Positions 35,263-44,049 of a DNA stretch of 64,000 bases are shown in pieces. Numbering within the stretch: position 1 is the first letter of the stretch; each line of letters starts with the position of its first letter. The stretch lies in the NCBI RefSeq assembly GCF_025175675.1, contig NZ_JANIOA010000003.1:62001-126000 (forward strand), in the 5' to 3' direction. This stretch comes from Sedimenticola hydrogenitrophicus. GTDB lineage: Bacteria > Pseudomonadota > Gammaproteobacteria > Chromatiales > Chromatiaceae. The translations under genes and the position numbers were made by a program. Under the pieces are notes generated by a model. That model did not search any database, was not told where the DNA came from, and worked only from the letters and a program-made list of their open reading frames with translations.

Positions 35263-37434
35263 TCAAAAGCTGTAGGTGTAGGTAAGCATGGCGGCGCGTG
35301 GCGCCCCGGCGTAATAGGTCTTGGTGCCGCTGGTGTCCTTCTTCACCTCGGTGGCGTAACGCTTGTCGAACAGGTTGTCCACGTTCAGCGAGACGCTGTG
35401 GGGGCTCGATGCGTAGCCCAGCATCAGGCTGGTGAGGAAGTCGTAGCCGTCATACTTCTCCGTGTTGGCGTTGTCCATGTAATAACTCCCCCAGCTGTCG
35501 GCCTGCAGACGCGCCCGGAAGCCCGATGGGTGGTCGTAGTCCAGACTCAGGCTGAACTGGTGATTGGGCACGAACGGGGTCTGGTTGCCCGAACGGTCCA
35601 CCGCGGTCAGGGTGGCGCCGCTGCGCACCAGCTCCTCGAACTCCTCGAACCGGTAGTCGCTGTAGGCGTAGTTGGCGCCCAGCCAGAGATGCCGGCCCAA
35701 GGCCAGCTTGCCGCTCAGTTCGAGGCCCTTTTTCAGCGTCGCTCCCGCATTCTGGAACTCGCTCTCGCCGCTGGGCTGGAGCACCGAGACGATCTCGTCG
35801 CTGACGCGGGTTTGGTAGAGCGACAGATCGAGGCTCCACGCCCGGGCCCGCGCCTTGAGTCCCACCTCCAGGTTGCGGGCGTTGGCCGCGTCCAGGTCCG
35901 GGTTGCTCTGGATCTCCGATTCCGACGGCACCTGGCCGGACTGCGCCAGCATGCCGTAGAGGCTGAAGGTGTCGTTCAGGGCATAGCTGAGCCCGAGCTT
36001 GGGGGAGAACAGGTCAAAGGTGGTGTCGGTCCGGGTGGTCACCGGAGCCGCAAAGGTGTCGTAGCTCCTGGTGCCCCAGTCGTATTCTCCATAGGCAATC
36101 TCTTCGATATCGAAATTCATCCGGTCGAAGCGGAAACCGGCATCGATGGTCAGCCGATCGTTCGGTCGCAGCGTCTCCTGCAGGAACAGGCCGTACAGGG
36201 TGTTGGCGGCGTCCTCGGTGGAGAGCAGGTCACCCTTGCGGTCGGAGAGGGTGCGGACGATCCGGTTGACCGGCGGCGTGGGTCCGGGGGGATCAAACAG
36301 GGTCGTGGTGAGATCCGCGTATTGGTACTTCTCCGCCCCGTCGGTCTTGTCCAGGCGCGCGGTCACGCCGCCCACCAGGGTACTGTCGCCCCACAGCCGG
36401 TGGCTGTAGGCGAATTCCAGGTCGCTGCCGAACACGTTGGTGCCGGGGTTGTCGTTGATCGCGCCGGTGACCGGATGGTAGTGGTCCCAGCGGTTGAAAT
36501 AGACGCGCGGTTTGAACACCAGGTCGCCGAACGCCTGCTCAAAGCGACTGTTGAAGAACCAGATGGTGGAGTAGCGCCCGCTGTGCTGCCACTGGCTGCT
36601 GGTATCGCGCTGCTTGCCGCTGTCGCGGTACGCCTCGAACTCGCTCTCGGTCAACGAGGCGGGCAGTTGCAGGTCCGCCCGGGAGTAGCTCAGCTCGGTC
36701 TCCAGCGTCGCGCCGCCATCCAGCAGCAGACCGTGCTTCAGGCTCAACTGCTGGGTATCGAATTCGTTCCACTCGCGCCAGCTGTTTTCGGCGGTCCGAT
36801 GGGAGCCGGTCAGCAGCACGCTGTTGCTGTCGTTCAGCTCCTGGCTGTAGCGGAAATGCAGGTTCTCCTGCCCCGCCTCGCCGACGCCGATCTTGACCCG
36901 GTTGCCGTCCACATCGAATACCGACTTGGAGATGATCTGGATGGTGCCGCCGGCCGAACCGCTGCCATACAGCGACCCGGGCCCCTTGGTAATCTCGATG
37001 CGCTCGATATCCTGGGTGTCGATGAAATCGAAGCGCGAAAAACTGTCGGGGTCGGTCATCGGCACGCCGTCGCGCAGGACCATGATCTCCCGCACGCCGT
37101 AATTGGCCTTCTGTCCGGCACCGCGGATGATCAGGCGCGCGTCATAGCCACCGTTTTTCGATTCGATCAGCACCCCGGGGGTGCCTTGGATCGCATCCTT
37201 GATGTTCTGCATCTGTTCGGCATCGATGCGCCTGGTGTCGATCACGCTGATCGCCGCCGGCACCTCCCGGGTGCCGCGGGCAATCCGCGAGGCGGTGACA
37301 CTGATGGTGTCGACCGACTCGGCGGACACCGGCTCCGCCTCTACGGCATCCTCCGCCAGCAGAGCCGGGCTGATAATCAATAGGGAAGTGGCGAGAGTTG
37401 TTCTGATGACACTGTTATATTTATTAAGATGCAT
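35263..37434 (-). CDS. TonB-dependent outer-membrane receptor
   Basis: The ATG at 37432-37434 opens a signal peptide (MHLNKYNSVIRTTLATSLL ... LLAEDA) and a 723-residue receptor. VDTISVTASRIARG at the N-terminus looks like a TonB box region. The plug domain contains PGVLIESKNGGYDARLIIRG and ERIEITKGPGSLYGSGSAGG. The 22-strand barrel ends with the terminal aromatic YTYSF. It brings a scarce ligand (metal chelate, cobalamin or similar) across the outer membrane. It heads the operon that also holds exbB, exbD and tonB. No Fur box or riboswitch was recognised upstream, so the ligand is unknown. Confidence 0.93.
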   Translation of the reverse strand: MHLNKYNSVIRTTLATSLLIISPALLAEDAVEAEPVSAESVDTISVTASRIARGTREVPAAISVIDTRRIDAEQMQNIKDAIQGTPGVLIESKNGGYDARLIIRGAGQKANYGVREIMVLRDGVPMTDPDSFSRFDFIDTQDIERIEITKGPGSLYGSGSAGGTIQIISKSVFDVDGNRVKIGVGEAGQENLHFRYSQELNDSNSVLLTGSHRTAENSWREWNEFDTQQLSLKHGLLLDGGATLETELSYSRADLQLPASLTESEFEAYRDSGKQRDTSSQWQHSGRYSTIWFFNSRFEQAFGDLVFKPRVYFNRWDHYHPVTGAINDNPGTNVFGSDLEFAYSHRLWGDSTLVGGVTARLDKTDGAEKYQYADLTTTLFDPPGPTPPVNRIVRTLSDRKGDLLSTEDAANTLYGLFLQETLRPNDRLTIDAGFRFDRMNFDIEEIAYGEYDWGTRSYDTFAAPVTTRTDTTFDLFSPKLGLSYALNDTFSLYGMLAQSGQVPSESEIQSNPDLDAANARNLEVGLKARARAWSLDLSLYQTRVSDEIVSVLQPSGESEFQNAGATLKKGLELSGKLALGRHLWLGANYAYSDYRFEEFEELVRSGATLTAVDRSGNQTPFVPNHQFSLSLDYDHPSGFRARLQADSWGSYYMDNANTEKYDGYDFLTSLMLGYASSPHSVSLNVDNLFDKRYATEVKKDTSGTKTYYAGAPRAAMLTYTYSF

Positions 37435-37512
37435 AACTGCTTTGCAACCTGTCAGTCTGGACAAAAGGAGAGGCCGGCAAACGTGTTGTCCCCGGCAGCG
37501 CCGCTCCCGGCC

Positions 37513-37560
37513 ATTGCATCCCCGGCTCCGTAGACGGTACTTCCCTGTACCACTCCTCAT
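37513..37560 (-). repeat. Repeat family R1 copy, reverse orientation
   Basis: Read on the minus strand: ATGAGGAGTGGTACAGGGAA, GTACCGTCTACGGAGCCG, GGGATGCAATG. It lies 79 nt upstream of the receptor start, in the leader of the TonB operon. The rest of the 37435-38200 gap holds a short TCCA/TGGA palindrome near 37580, an AT-rich patch at 37725-37742 that may contain the operon promoter, and the MITE at 37962-38127. Confidence 0.7.
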
Positions 37561-37961
37561 GGCTTTCGCGACATACGTCCATCCCTGGACATACGGACGC
37601 CAGTAACCGGCGACGGTAAAAATCCCTTGGGATTGGAGCGGTAGAATGGTATCCCCGCCGCCGCGAAATGTTCAGGGCCAGGCGACCGCCCGAGAGAGGC
37701 AACCATACAGATAAGCGTTGTTATTCAATAAGTTAATAAATACCGACGAGCCGGACCAGACGATCAGCTGGGCGAAACAACACAATTTGTGCGTTAATTG
37801 CCCCAGTAAATCGGACCAGGCCGGCAACGCACAGCCGCCCAACAGCGCCGCCACAGGTCCAATCCACCCGGATCAGGCGGATCCCGGAACGGGGGGAACG
37901 GCAAACCCGCCTTTCTAACAGGCGTCTATCAAGTTGTTCCGCACTTCAGCCGTTACACTGG

Positions 37962-38127
37962 TTAGGGCTCGCGCAAGAATAATTTCGCAGTACCGAGGGC
38001 GTAACTGGGCCACGCTGGCAAGGCACGCTTTGCAGGCAATGGCTGTTCCCTTGCCAAAAAGCGTAACGCCGCCAGCGGGGTCCAGTGGCGACCGAATACC
38101 GAAACTTATTTTTGCGCGAGCCCTTAA
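37962..38127. mobile_element. 166-bp MITE-like element with TTAGGGCTCGCGC ends
   Basis: TTAGGGCTCGCGCAAGAATA (37962-37981) is mirrored by CTTATTTTTGCGCGAGCCCT followed by TAA (38105-38127). The body carries inner paired segments (GCAAGGCACGC / CCTTGCC) but no frame for a transposase. GGGCTC at the tips recalls ISL3-type ends, which is only a resemblance. It lies 73 nt before the dual binding-protein gene. Confidence 0.75.
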
Positions 38128-38200
38128 CGAGGCCGGCATGGATTGCCGCTATTTCGGCAAGTGACGCGCACTTGAATCCATGCGACAAAAGGTATCGTTC

Positions 38201-40630
38201 ATGACTACCCGCCATTTCCGGTTATCCGTTTGGCTGCGCTTTCTGGGGATGTGGCTGGGGATGTGGCTGGGAACCTGGCTGGCCGGCTCAATGGTCTCGG
38301 CCGCCACCCCACCCGCCGATTTCACCGGTACCGAGATCACTGTCGGGGTACAAGACGTTTCGGCCATCGGTGCTCCGGCAAAGGCCCATGCCCTTACTTG
38401 GCAGGCGCGCACCGGCGGGCGGGCGTGGGTGATACAGAAGCCCTTCGGCAAGCTGTTTGAAGCCTACCTGGAATCCCTGACCGCCACGGAGCCGGTGTAT
38501 GACGTGATCCTCTACGCCCCGGCCTGGGCGGGCGATTTCGCACCCTATCTCAGGGAGCTGCCGCGCAGCATCTCCGGGCACGAGAGCCTCGACGACATCC
38601 ACCCCACCTACCGCGAACGGCTGATGACCTGGAACGACAGGTGGATCGCTGTGACCATCGATGGCGACCTGTTCAGCGGCTATTACCGCAAGGATCTGTT
38701 TGCCGATCCCGCCCACCGGGCACAGTTCCGCGCCCGCTACGGCTACGAGCTGGCGCCGCCGGACACCTGGGGGCAGTACCGGGACATCGCCGAGTTTTTC
38801 ACCGGGCGCCAGGACGCCGACGGCAGACCGCTGTACGGCACCGCCGAGGCCTTCGCCAGCGGCGGCCAGCAGTTCTGGAATGTGTTCAGCCGGGCCTCGG
38901 CCTATACCAACCCGCCGACCTTCCCCGGCGCCCAGTTCTTCGACCCGGACACCATGCAGGCGCAGATCGACAGCCCCGGCTGGGTGCGGGCGGTACGGGA
39001 GTATCTTGAGATCCGCACCTTCTGTCCGCCGGACAGCCGCGACCAGGGCATCGTCGAGGCGCGCCGGGCATTCCTCTCCGGGCAGACGGCGATGATCCTG
39101 GACTGGGGCGATACCGCCCAATTGGCCAACGACCCCGAACTCTCCCGCATCAGGGGGCAGGTGGGATATTTCGTGCTGCCCGGTACCCGGCAGGTCTGGA
39201 ACGGCCGGGACTGGCGCTGGGAGCGGACGGACGAGGTCCACAAGGCCCCCTTCCTCGCCTTCGGCGGCTGGGTGGCCAGCGTGCCGGCCAACAGCCGCCA
39301 CCCCGAAGCGGCCTGGGACTACATCCTGTGGCTGGGCAGTGCGGAGAACTCGCTGCATGACGTGGTCACCGCCGGCACCGGCATCAACCCCTACCGGCTG
39401 ACCCACTTCAGCGAGATCGACACCTGGAACCGGGCCTTTCCCCAGGGCGCGGCTTCTGAATACCTGGAGGTGCTGCGCACCAGCCTGGACTCGCCTCATG
39501 TTGCATCGGACCTGCGTCTGCCCGGCTTCCATCGGTACACGGCGGCACTCGACGCGGGGCTGGCGCAACTGCTGCGCGGCGAGGTCGAGGTCGAGGTCGA
39601 GGTCGAGGTCGAGGCGACGTTGCGCCGGGTCGCCGAGGCGTGGGAAGGCATAACCGACAGCCTGGGCCGCAAGCGCCAACTCGCCCTCTACCGTACCGCC
39701 ATGGGGCTGGACCCGCAGCCGGCCGGCCCCCGCCCTGGTGGCGGCCGGGGCAAACAGCAGCTGGTCATCGGTTTCTCCCAGGCCACCACCACCGAGCCGT
39801 GGCGGCGGCTGTTCAATAAGGAGCTGCGCGAGGAGGCGGCGCGCCACCCGGAGATCAAGCTACTGGTGCGCGACGGCATGGACCGGGCCGACAAGCAGGC
39901 CGCCGACGTGATCGAACTGATCGACCAGCGGGTGGACGCCCTCCTCATCTCACCGAAGGTGGCCGAGGCCCTGACACCGGCGGTGAACCGCGCCTTCAAT
40001 GCCGGTATCCCGGTGTTCGTGCTGGATCGTGACGTCTCCAGCGACCGCTACACCCAGTTCATTGGTGGTGACAACCTGGCGATCGGCCGGGCAGCGGGCC
40101 GCTACGCGGTGCGGCTGCTCGGCGGCACCGGAAATGCCAAGGGGCAGTTGGTGGAGATCTGGGGCGGCATGGCCTCCACTCCGGCCCACGAGCGGCACCA
40201 GGGATTCATGGAGATCGTCGGACCCGAACCCGGCATCCGCATCCTCAACCCTCCTCAGGATGGCGACTGGAAACAGGACCTGGGCTACGACCTCATGGCC
40301 GAGGCGCTGACCCACTATCCGAAGATCGATCTGGTCTACGCCCACAACGATCCCATGGCCCACGGCGCCCACCTGGCGGCACGCGAGGTGGGGCGTGAAC
40401 AGGAGATTTTCTTTCTTGGCATCGACGGCATCCCGGCGGAGGGGGTGCGCTGGGTGAAAGAGGGCAAGCTGACCGCCACCTTCCTCTACAAGCCCCCGGG
40501 CGAAGAGGGGGTGCGGCAGGCACTGCGCTACCTGGGCGGCGAGGCGGTGCCAGCCCGGCTCACCCTGCCGACCCTGACCATCGACCGCGGCAACGCGAAC
40601 CAGATCCTGCAGCGCCACGGACTGGATTAG
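38201..40630 (+). CDS. Fusion of two periplasmic binding proteins (SBP_bac_1-like + LacI/ribose-binding-like)
   Basis: I start at the ATG at 38201, 8 nt after AAAGG; an ATG at 38180 lacks a ribosome site. The 809 residues begin with a signal peptide whose core holds three GMWL/GTWL units. Domain 1 (about 45-455) is like sugar-ABC solute-binding proteins (YFVLPGTRQVWNG, AFGGWVASVPANSRHPEAAWDYILWL). A linker of five Glu-Val pairs follows (461-472). Domain 2 (about 517-800) is a type I binding fold (LVIGFSQATTTEPWRRLFNK, VDALLISPKVAEALTPAVN, VYAHNDPMAHGAHLA, FFLGIDGIPAEGVRWVKEG). No ABC permease is nearby. The membrane GGDEF-EAL gene starts 11 nt downstream, so the pair is probably a sensor of two ligands. 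Confidence 0.85.
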   Translation: MTTRHFRLSVWLRFLGMWLGMWLGTWLAGSMVSAATPPADFTGTEITVGVQDVSAIGAPAKAHALTWQARTGGRAWVIQKPFGKLFEAYLESLTATEPVYDVILYAPAWAGDFAPYLRELPRSISGHESLDDIHPTYRERLMTWNDRWIAVTIDGDLFSGYYRKDLFADPAHRAQFRARYGYELAPPDTWGQYRDIAEFFTGRQDADGRPLYGTAEAFASGGQQFWNVFSRASAYTNPPTFPGAQFFDPDTMQAQIDSPGWVRAVREYLEIRTFCPPDSRDQGIVEARRAFLSGQTAMILDWGDTAQLANDPELSRIRGQVGYFVLPGTRQVWNGRDWRWERTDEVHKAPFLAFGGWVASVPANSRHPEAAWDYILWLGSAENSLHDVVTAGTGINPYRLTHFSEIDTWNRAFPQGAASEYLEVLRTSLDSPHVASDLRLPGFHRYTAALDAGLAQLLRGEVEVEVEVEVEATLRRVAEAWEGITDSLGRKRQLALYRTAMGLDPQPAGPRPGGGRGKQQLVIGFSQATTTEPWRRLFNKELREEAARHPEIKLLVRDGMDRADKQAADVIELIDQRVDALLISPKVAEALTPAVNRAFNAGIPVFVLDRDVSSDRYTQFIGGDNLAIGRAAGRYAVRLLGGTGNAKGQLVEIWGGMASTPAHERHQGFMEIVGPEPGIRILNPPQDGDWKQDLGYDLMAEALTHYPKIDLVYAHNDPMAHGAHLAAREVGREQEIFFLGIDGIPAEGVRWVKEGKLTATFLYKPPGEEGVRQALRYLGGEAVPARLTLPTLTIDRGNANQILQRHGLD
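39581..39616 (+). repeat. Hexanucleotide microsatellite (GAGGTC)5-GAGGCG
   Basis: Five perfect GAGGTC units and one variant encode (Glu-Val)5-Glu-Ala between the two binding domains of the protein at 38201-40630. Because the unit is six bases, copy-number change would alter linker length without shifting frame. Confidence 0.9.
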
Positions 40631-40641
40631 GGGGATAGGCG

Positions 40642-43600
40642 ATGCGACTGCTGGATCGCCTGCTGAATACACGCACCCTCGGCGGCGCCGCCCTCAAGCG
40701 CCGCCTGGGCATCGCCTTCATCGGCGTGGCTACCATCCTGGCGGCCGCGGTGGGCACCGCGCTCTACACCCACGGTCGGATGGCCGGATCGGTACAGCGC
40801 ACCAGCGGCGAACTGCTTCCCGAGCTGCTGGCAACCCTGCGCCTGTCCGAACGCAGCGCCCAGCTGACGGCGGCGGCCCCGCTGCTGAGTGGCACCACCA
40901 GCGGGGAGGAGCTGGCCGGCATCGACCGCCACCTGCGACAACTGCTGGTGGACCTGGAGCAACAGCTGAACCGGCTTAGCGCAGGCACCCGGGAATCGGT
41001 TACCGGCCGCATACGCGACCAGGTGCAACTGATGCGCCAGGCCCTGCTGGAGCTGACCGCGGCCCATGCCGAGCGGATCGAGCTGCGACTGCGGCAACAG
41101 GGGGAACTGGTACGGCTGCAGCGGGCGCACAGCGAGCTGATCGACACCGTGAGCCCGGTGGTGTACGGCGTCAGTTCCCTGAACCAGCTGTTCGCGCGGC
41201 GCTTCGAACGCCGCTTCCAGGCCAGCCTCAGCCGCCTGCTGGAGCGGGAGCAGCCGCTGATCCAGGGGCTGATCGAGCTCATCCCCCTGACCACCGGCGA
41301 CGGCGCCCCGCCCGGGCGCCGGGAGGCGTTGCGCCGGTTACTTGAGCGGCTGCACCCGCTGCTTGGCGAAGAGTGGCGACAGTTGAGCGAAACCGGTCTG
41401 GCGCTCCTGCAGCGGGACGACAGCCTGCCCGCGGAATGGCAGCAGCTGCACCTTCTGGCCGAAAACGCCCTCACAGCGACGCAGGAGGCGCATGCCGAGG
41501 CGTTGCAGGACATCGCCGTGGAACTCAGCGGCTCCCCCGCGCGGCTGGTGGAGAACACCACCCGAGAACTGGGCGTGGCGATCGACATCAAGTCGGAGGG
41601 CAACCTGCTGTTCGCCCTGCTGAGCGCGGTAAAGGATGTGACGGCGGTAAACGAACTGGTGATTCTGGAGGAGCGCTACAACCGCTCCCTGGAGACCTTC
41701 CAGAATGCCACCCGAGCGTTCAGCCATATCCCCCTGGCGCAACGCAATCCGGTGCTGGCGGACAACGTGCAACGTATCGCCGGCTACCTGCCCCAAGCCA
41801 GGGAAAGCGACCAGAACCCGTTCCGCCTGCGCCACCGGGAGCTGGAGCTGGAACGGCGTATCAGCCAGCTGCTGAACACCCAGCGCGAACTGACCGCGCG
41901 CCTGACCGGGCTGACCCAGGAGCTGGTGGAGCGCATGCAGGGCGAGACCGGCCAGCTGTCGCGCGAGGTGGAGCGCAACCGCACCACCAGCAGCTGGATC
42001 CTGTACTCTGTCGGCCTGGTGGGCCTGCTGCTGATCAAGCTGATCGCCCTGATCACCATCCAGGCGCTGCAGCGGCGTGAACAGGCGTTGCGCCAGGCGG
42101 CGATCGTGTTCGAAAACACCAACGAGGGTATCCTGATCACCGACGACGCCGCCAACATCCAGGCGGTCAATCCCGCCTTCAGCGAGATCAGCGGCTACAA
42201 GCCGGACGAGGTAATCGGCCGGAACCCGCGCATGTTCAAGGCCGACCACCAGTCACCCACGGTGTACGAGCACATGTGGCAGAGTCTCAAAGAGAGCGGC
42301 CATTGGCAGGGCGAGGTGTTCAACCAGCGCAAGGATGGCGAGCCCTATCCAGAGTGGCTCACCATCAGCAGCGTGAAAAACGAGGCCGGGCGGGTCAGCC
42401 ACTATGTCGGTGTGTTCTCCGACATCAGCGCCATCAAGGAGACCCAGGCGCGCATCTACCACCTGGCGCACCACGACCCGCTCACCGACCTGCCCAACCG
42501 CATGATGCTCAACGACCGGCTCGCTCATGCCATGGAGCGGGCACAACGCGAGGCGCATCGCATCGCCGTGTTGTTCCTCGATCTGGACCGTTTCAAGAAC
42601 ATCAACGACACCCTCGGCCACGGTGTCGGTGACGAGGTGTTGCGCAAGGTCGCGGAGCGGCTGGCGCAGAGCGTGCGCGCGCAGGATACGGTTGCCCGGC
42701 TGGGCGGCGACGAGTTCATGGTGATAATGGAAGGGGTGCACCATTTGCAGGAGGTGAGCCTGGTGGCGCAGAAGCTGTTGGAGGTGCTGGCCCGGGAGAT
42801 CGTCATCGAAAAGCGTCGCTTCTTCCTCAGTGCCAGTATCGGCATCAGCCTCTACCCGGACGACGGCAACAGTGTCGACGAGCTGATCAAGAACGCCGAC
42901 ACCGCCATGTACCGCGCCAAGGAGCACGGCAGGAATGGCTTCCACTTCTACACCTCGGAGATGACCGCCACCGCCATCGAGCACTACGCCCTGGAGAACA
43001 GCCTGCGCCAGGGCTTGGAGCGTCAGGAGTTCGAGCTGCACTACCAGCCCCAGTGTGATCTCCTGAGCGGACGCATCACCGGCCTGGAGGCACTGCTGCG
43101 CTGGACCCACCCCGACTGGGGAACGGTCGGCCCGGACCGCTTCATCCCCATCGCCGAGGATGCGGGACTCATTCTCCCCCTCGGCGAGTGGGTCCTGCGC
43201 ACCGCCTGCAGACAGGCGCGTACCTGGCTCGATGCCGGCCTGCTGGACGGCCGCGTGGCGGTCAACCTGTCCGGTCAGCAGATCACCCGCGGCGATCTGG
43301 AACAGGTGGTTACCCGGGTCCTGGCAGAAACCGGCCTGCCGGCCGACCACCTGGAACTGGAGGTGACCGAGGGTTTCATCATGCATCAGCCGGAACAGAC
43401 CGTACGCATGCTCGACAACCTGCGCGCCATGGGCGTCAGCCTGGCGATTGACGATTTCGGCACCGGCCACTCCTCCCTCAGTTATCTGAAGCGACTGCCG
43501 ATCCACCTGCTGAAGATCGACCGCTCCTTCGTGCGCGACCTGGCAGTGGATCCCAACGACGAGGCGATCGCGCGGGCCATCATCGCCATGGGACAAGCCC

Positions 43601-43767
43601 TCGGCCTGCGCGTCATTGCCGAGGGCGTCGAAGAACAGCGTCAGGCCGACATCCTGACCGAGGCCGGCTGCGATCAGGTCCAGGGGTACTTCTACGCCCG
43701 CCCCGTGCCGGCGGAGCAGATCCCGGCCCTGCTGGCGGAAAAATACCTGGGGCGCGAATACACATAG
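40642..43767 (+). CDS. Membrane sensor with PAS, GGDEF and EAL domains (bifunctional c-di-GMP enzyme candidate)
   Basis: The 1041 residues have a membrane helix at about 23-42 (LGIAFIGVATILAAAVGTAL) and a long, mostly helical periplasmic region (about 45-445), similar in layout to TorS-type sensors. A second helix lies at about 450-472 (WILYSVGLVGLLLIKLIALI), then PAS (about 485-600), GGDEF with intact GGDEF at 688-692, and EAL with intact EAL at 816-818 plus DDFGTG. Both enzyme sites look active, so it may make or break c-di-GMP depending on signal. It follows the dual binding-protein gene by 11 nt; a ligand-loaded binding protein docking on the periplasmic domain, as TorT does on TorS, is my inference. 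Confidence 0.92.
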   Translation: MRLLDRLLNTRTLGGAALKRRLGIAFIGVATILAAAVGTALYTHGRMAGSVQRTSGELLPELLATLRLSERSAQLTAAAPLLSGTTSGEELAGIDRHLRQLLVDLEQQLNRLSAGTRESVTGRIRDQVQLMRQALLELTAAHAERIELRLRQQGELVRLQRAHSELIDTVSPVVYGVSSLNQLFARRFERRFQASLSRLLEREQPLIQGLIELIPLTTGDGAPPGRREALRRLLERLHPLLGEEWRQLSETGLALLQRDDSLPAEWQQLHLLAENALTATQEAHAEALQDIAVELSGSPARLVENTTRELGVAIDIKSEGNLLFALLSAVKDVTAVNELVILEERYNRSLETFQNATRAFSHIPLAQRNPVLADNVQRIAGYLPQARESDQNPFRLRHRELELERRISQLLNTQRELTARLTGLTQELVERMQGETGQLSREVERNRTTSSWILYSVGLVGLLLIKLIALITIQALQRREQALRQAAIVFENTNEGILITDDAANIQAVNPAFSEISGYKPDEVIGRNPRMFKADHQSPTVYEHMWQSLKESGHWQGEVFNQRKDGEPYPEWLTISSVKNEAGRVSHYVGVFSDISAIKETQARIYHLAHHDPLTDLPNRMMLNDRLAHAMERAQREAHRIAVLFLDLDRFKNINDTLGHGVGDEVLRKVAERLAQSVRAQDTVARLGGDEFMVIMEGVHHLQEVSLVAQKLLEVLAREIVIEKRRFFLSASIGISLYPDDGNSVDELIKNADTAMYRAKEHGRNGFHFYTSEMTATAIEHYALENSLRQGLERQEFELHYQPQCDLLSGRITGLEALLRWTHPDWGTVGPDRFIPIAEDAGLILPLGEWVLRTACRQARTWLDAGLLDGRVAVNLSGQQITRGDLEQVVTRVLAETGLPADHLELEVTEGFIMHQPEQTVRMLDNLRAMGVSLAIDDFGTGHSSLSYLKRLPIHLLKIDRSFVRDLAVDPNDEAIARAIIAMGQALGLRVIAEGVEEQRQADILTEAGCDQVQGYFYARPVPAEQIPALLAEKYLGREYT

Positions 43768-43858
43768 CCTGGGATACTCAGTCGCGTAGGGTGGGTACTT
43801 CGTCCGTGCCCACCTTTTTGCCCGGTGCCGCACCGCCCGCGCGGGTACAAAAAAAGCC

Positions 43859-43946
43859 CGTAGGTTGGGGTGAGGAACGAACCCCAACATCATCACGCAC
43901 ATCCATGAACCCCCGTTGGGGTTCGCAAGCTCACCCCAACCTACGA
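43859..43946. repeat. Repeat family R2 variant (GTAGGTTGGGGTGAG type)
   Basis: CGTAGGTTGGGGTGAG ... GAACCCCAAC is mirrored by GTTGGGGTTCGC ... CTCACCCCAACCTACG. The layout equals the other R2 elements, with GGGG replacing TGCGG, so it is a sequence variant with preserved pairing. It lies between the GGDEF-EAL and amidotransferase genes. Confidence 0.75.
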
Positions 43947-44049
43947 ACCTGGGCGTGAAGAAAAACAGGTGGGTAGATGGCCAGCCAGCCTGTTGATACA
44001 CTGATGAGACTCCAGGAGCTTGTATCCTGGCCCACAAGTAACCGAAGCC

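Noticed and set aside
35398-37383. A 661-codon open frame on the plus strand across the TonB-dependent receptor gene
   Set aside because: It is the shadow of a well-recognised receptor gene on the other strand; its product is low-complexity and has no ribosome site.
42253-44037. A 594-codon minus-strand frame opposite the GGDEF-EAL gene
   Set aside because: It runs across the end of a firm gene and a palindromic repeat and shows no domain.
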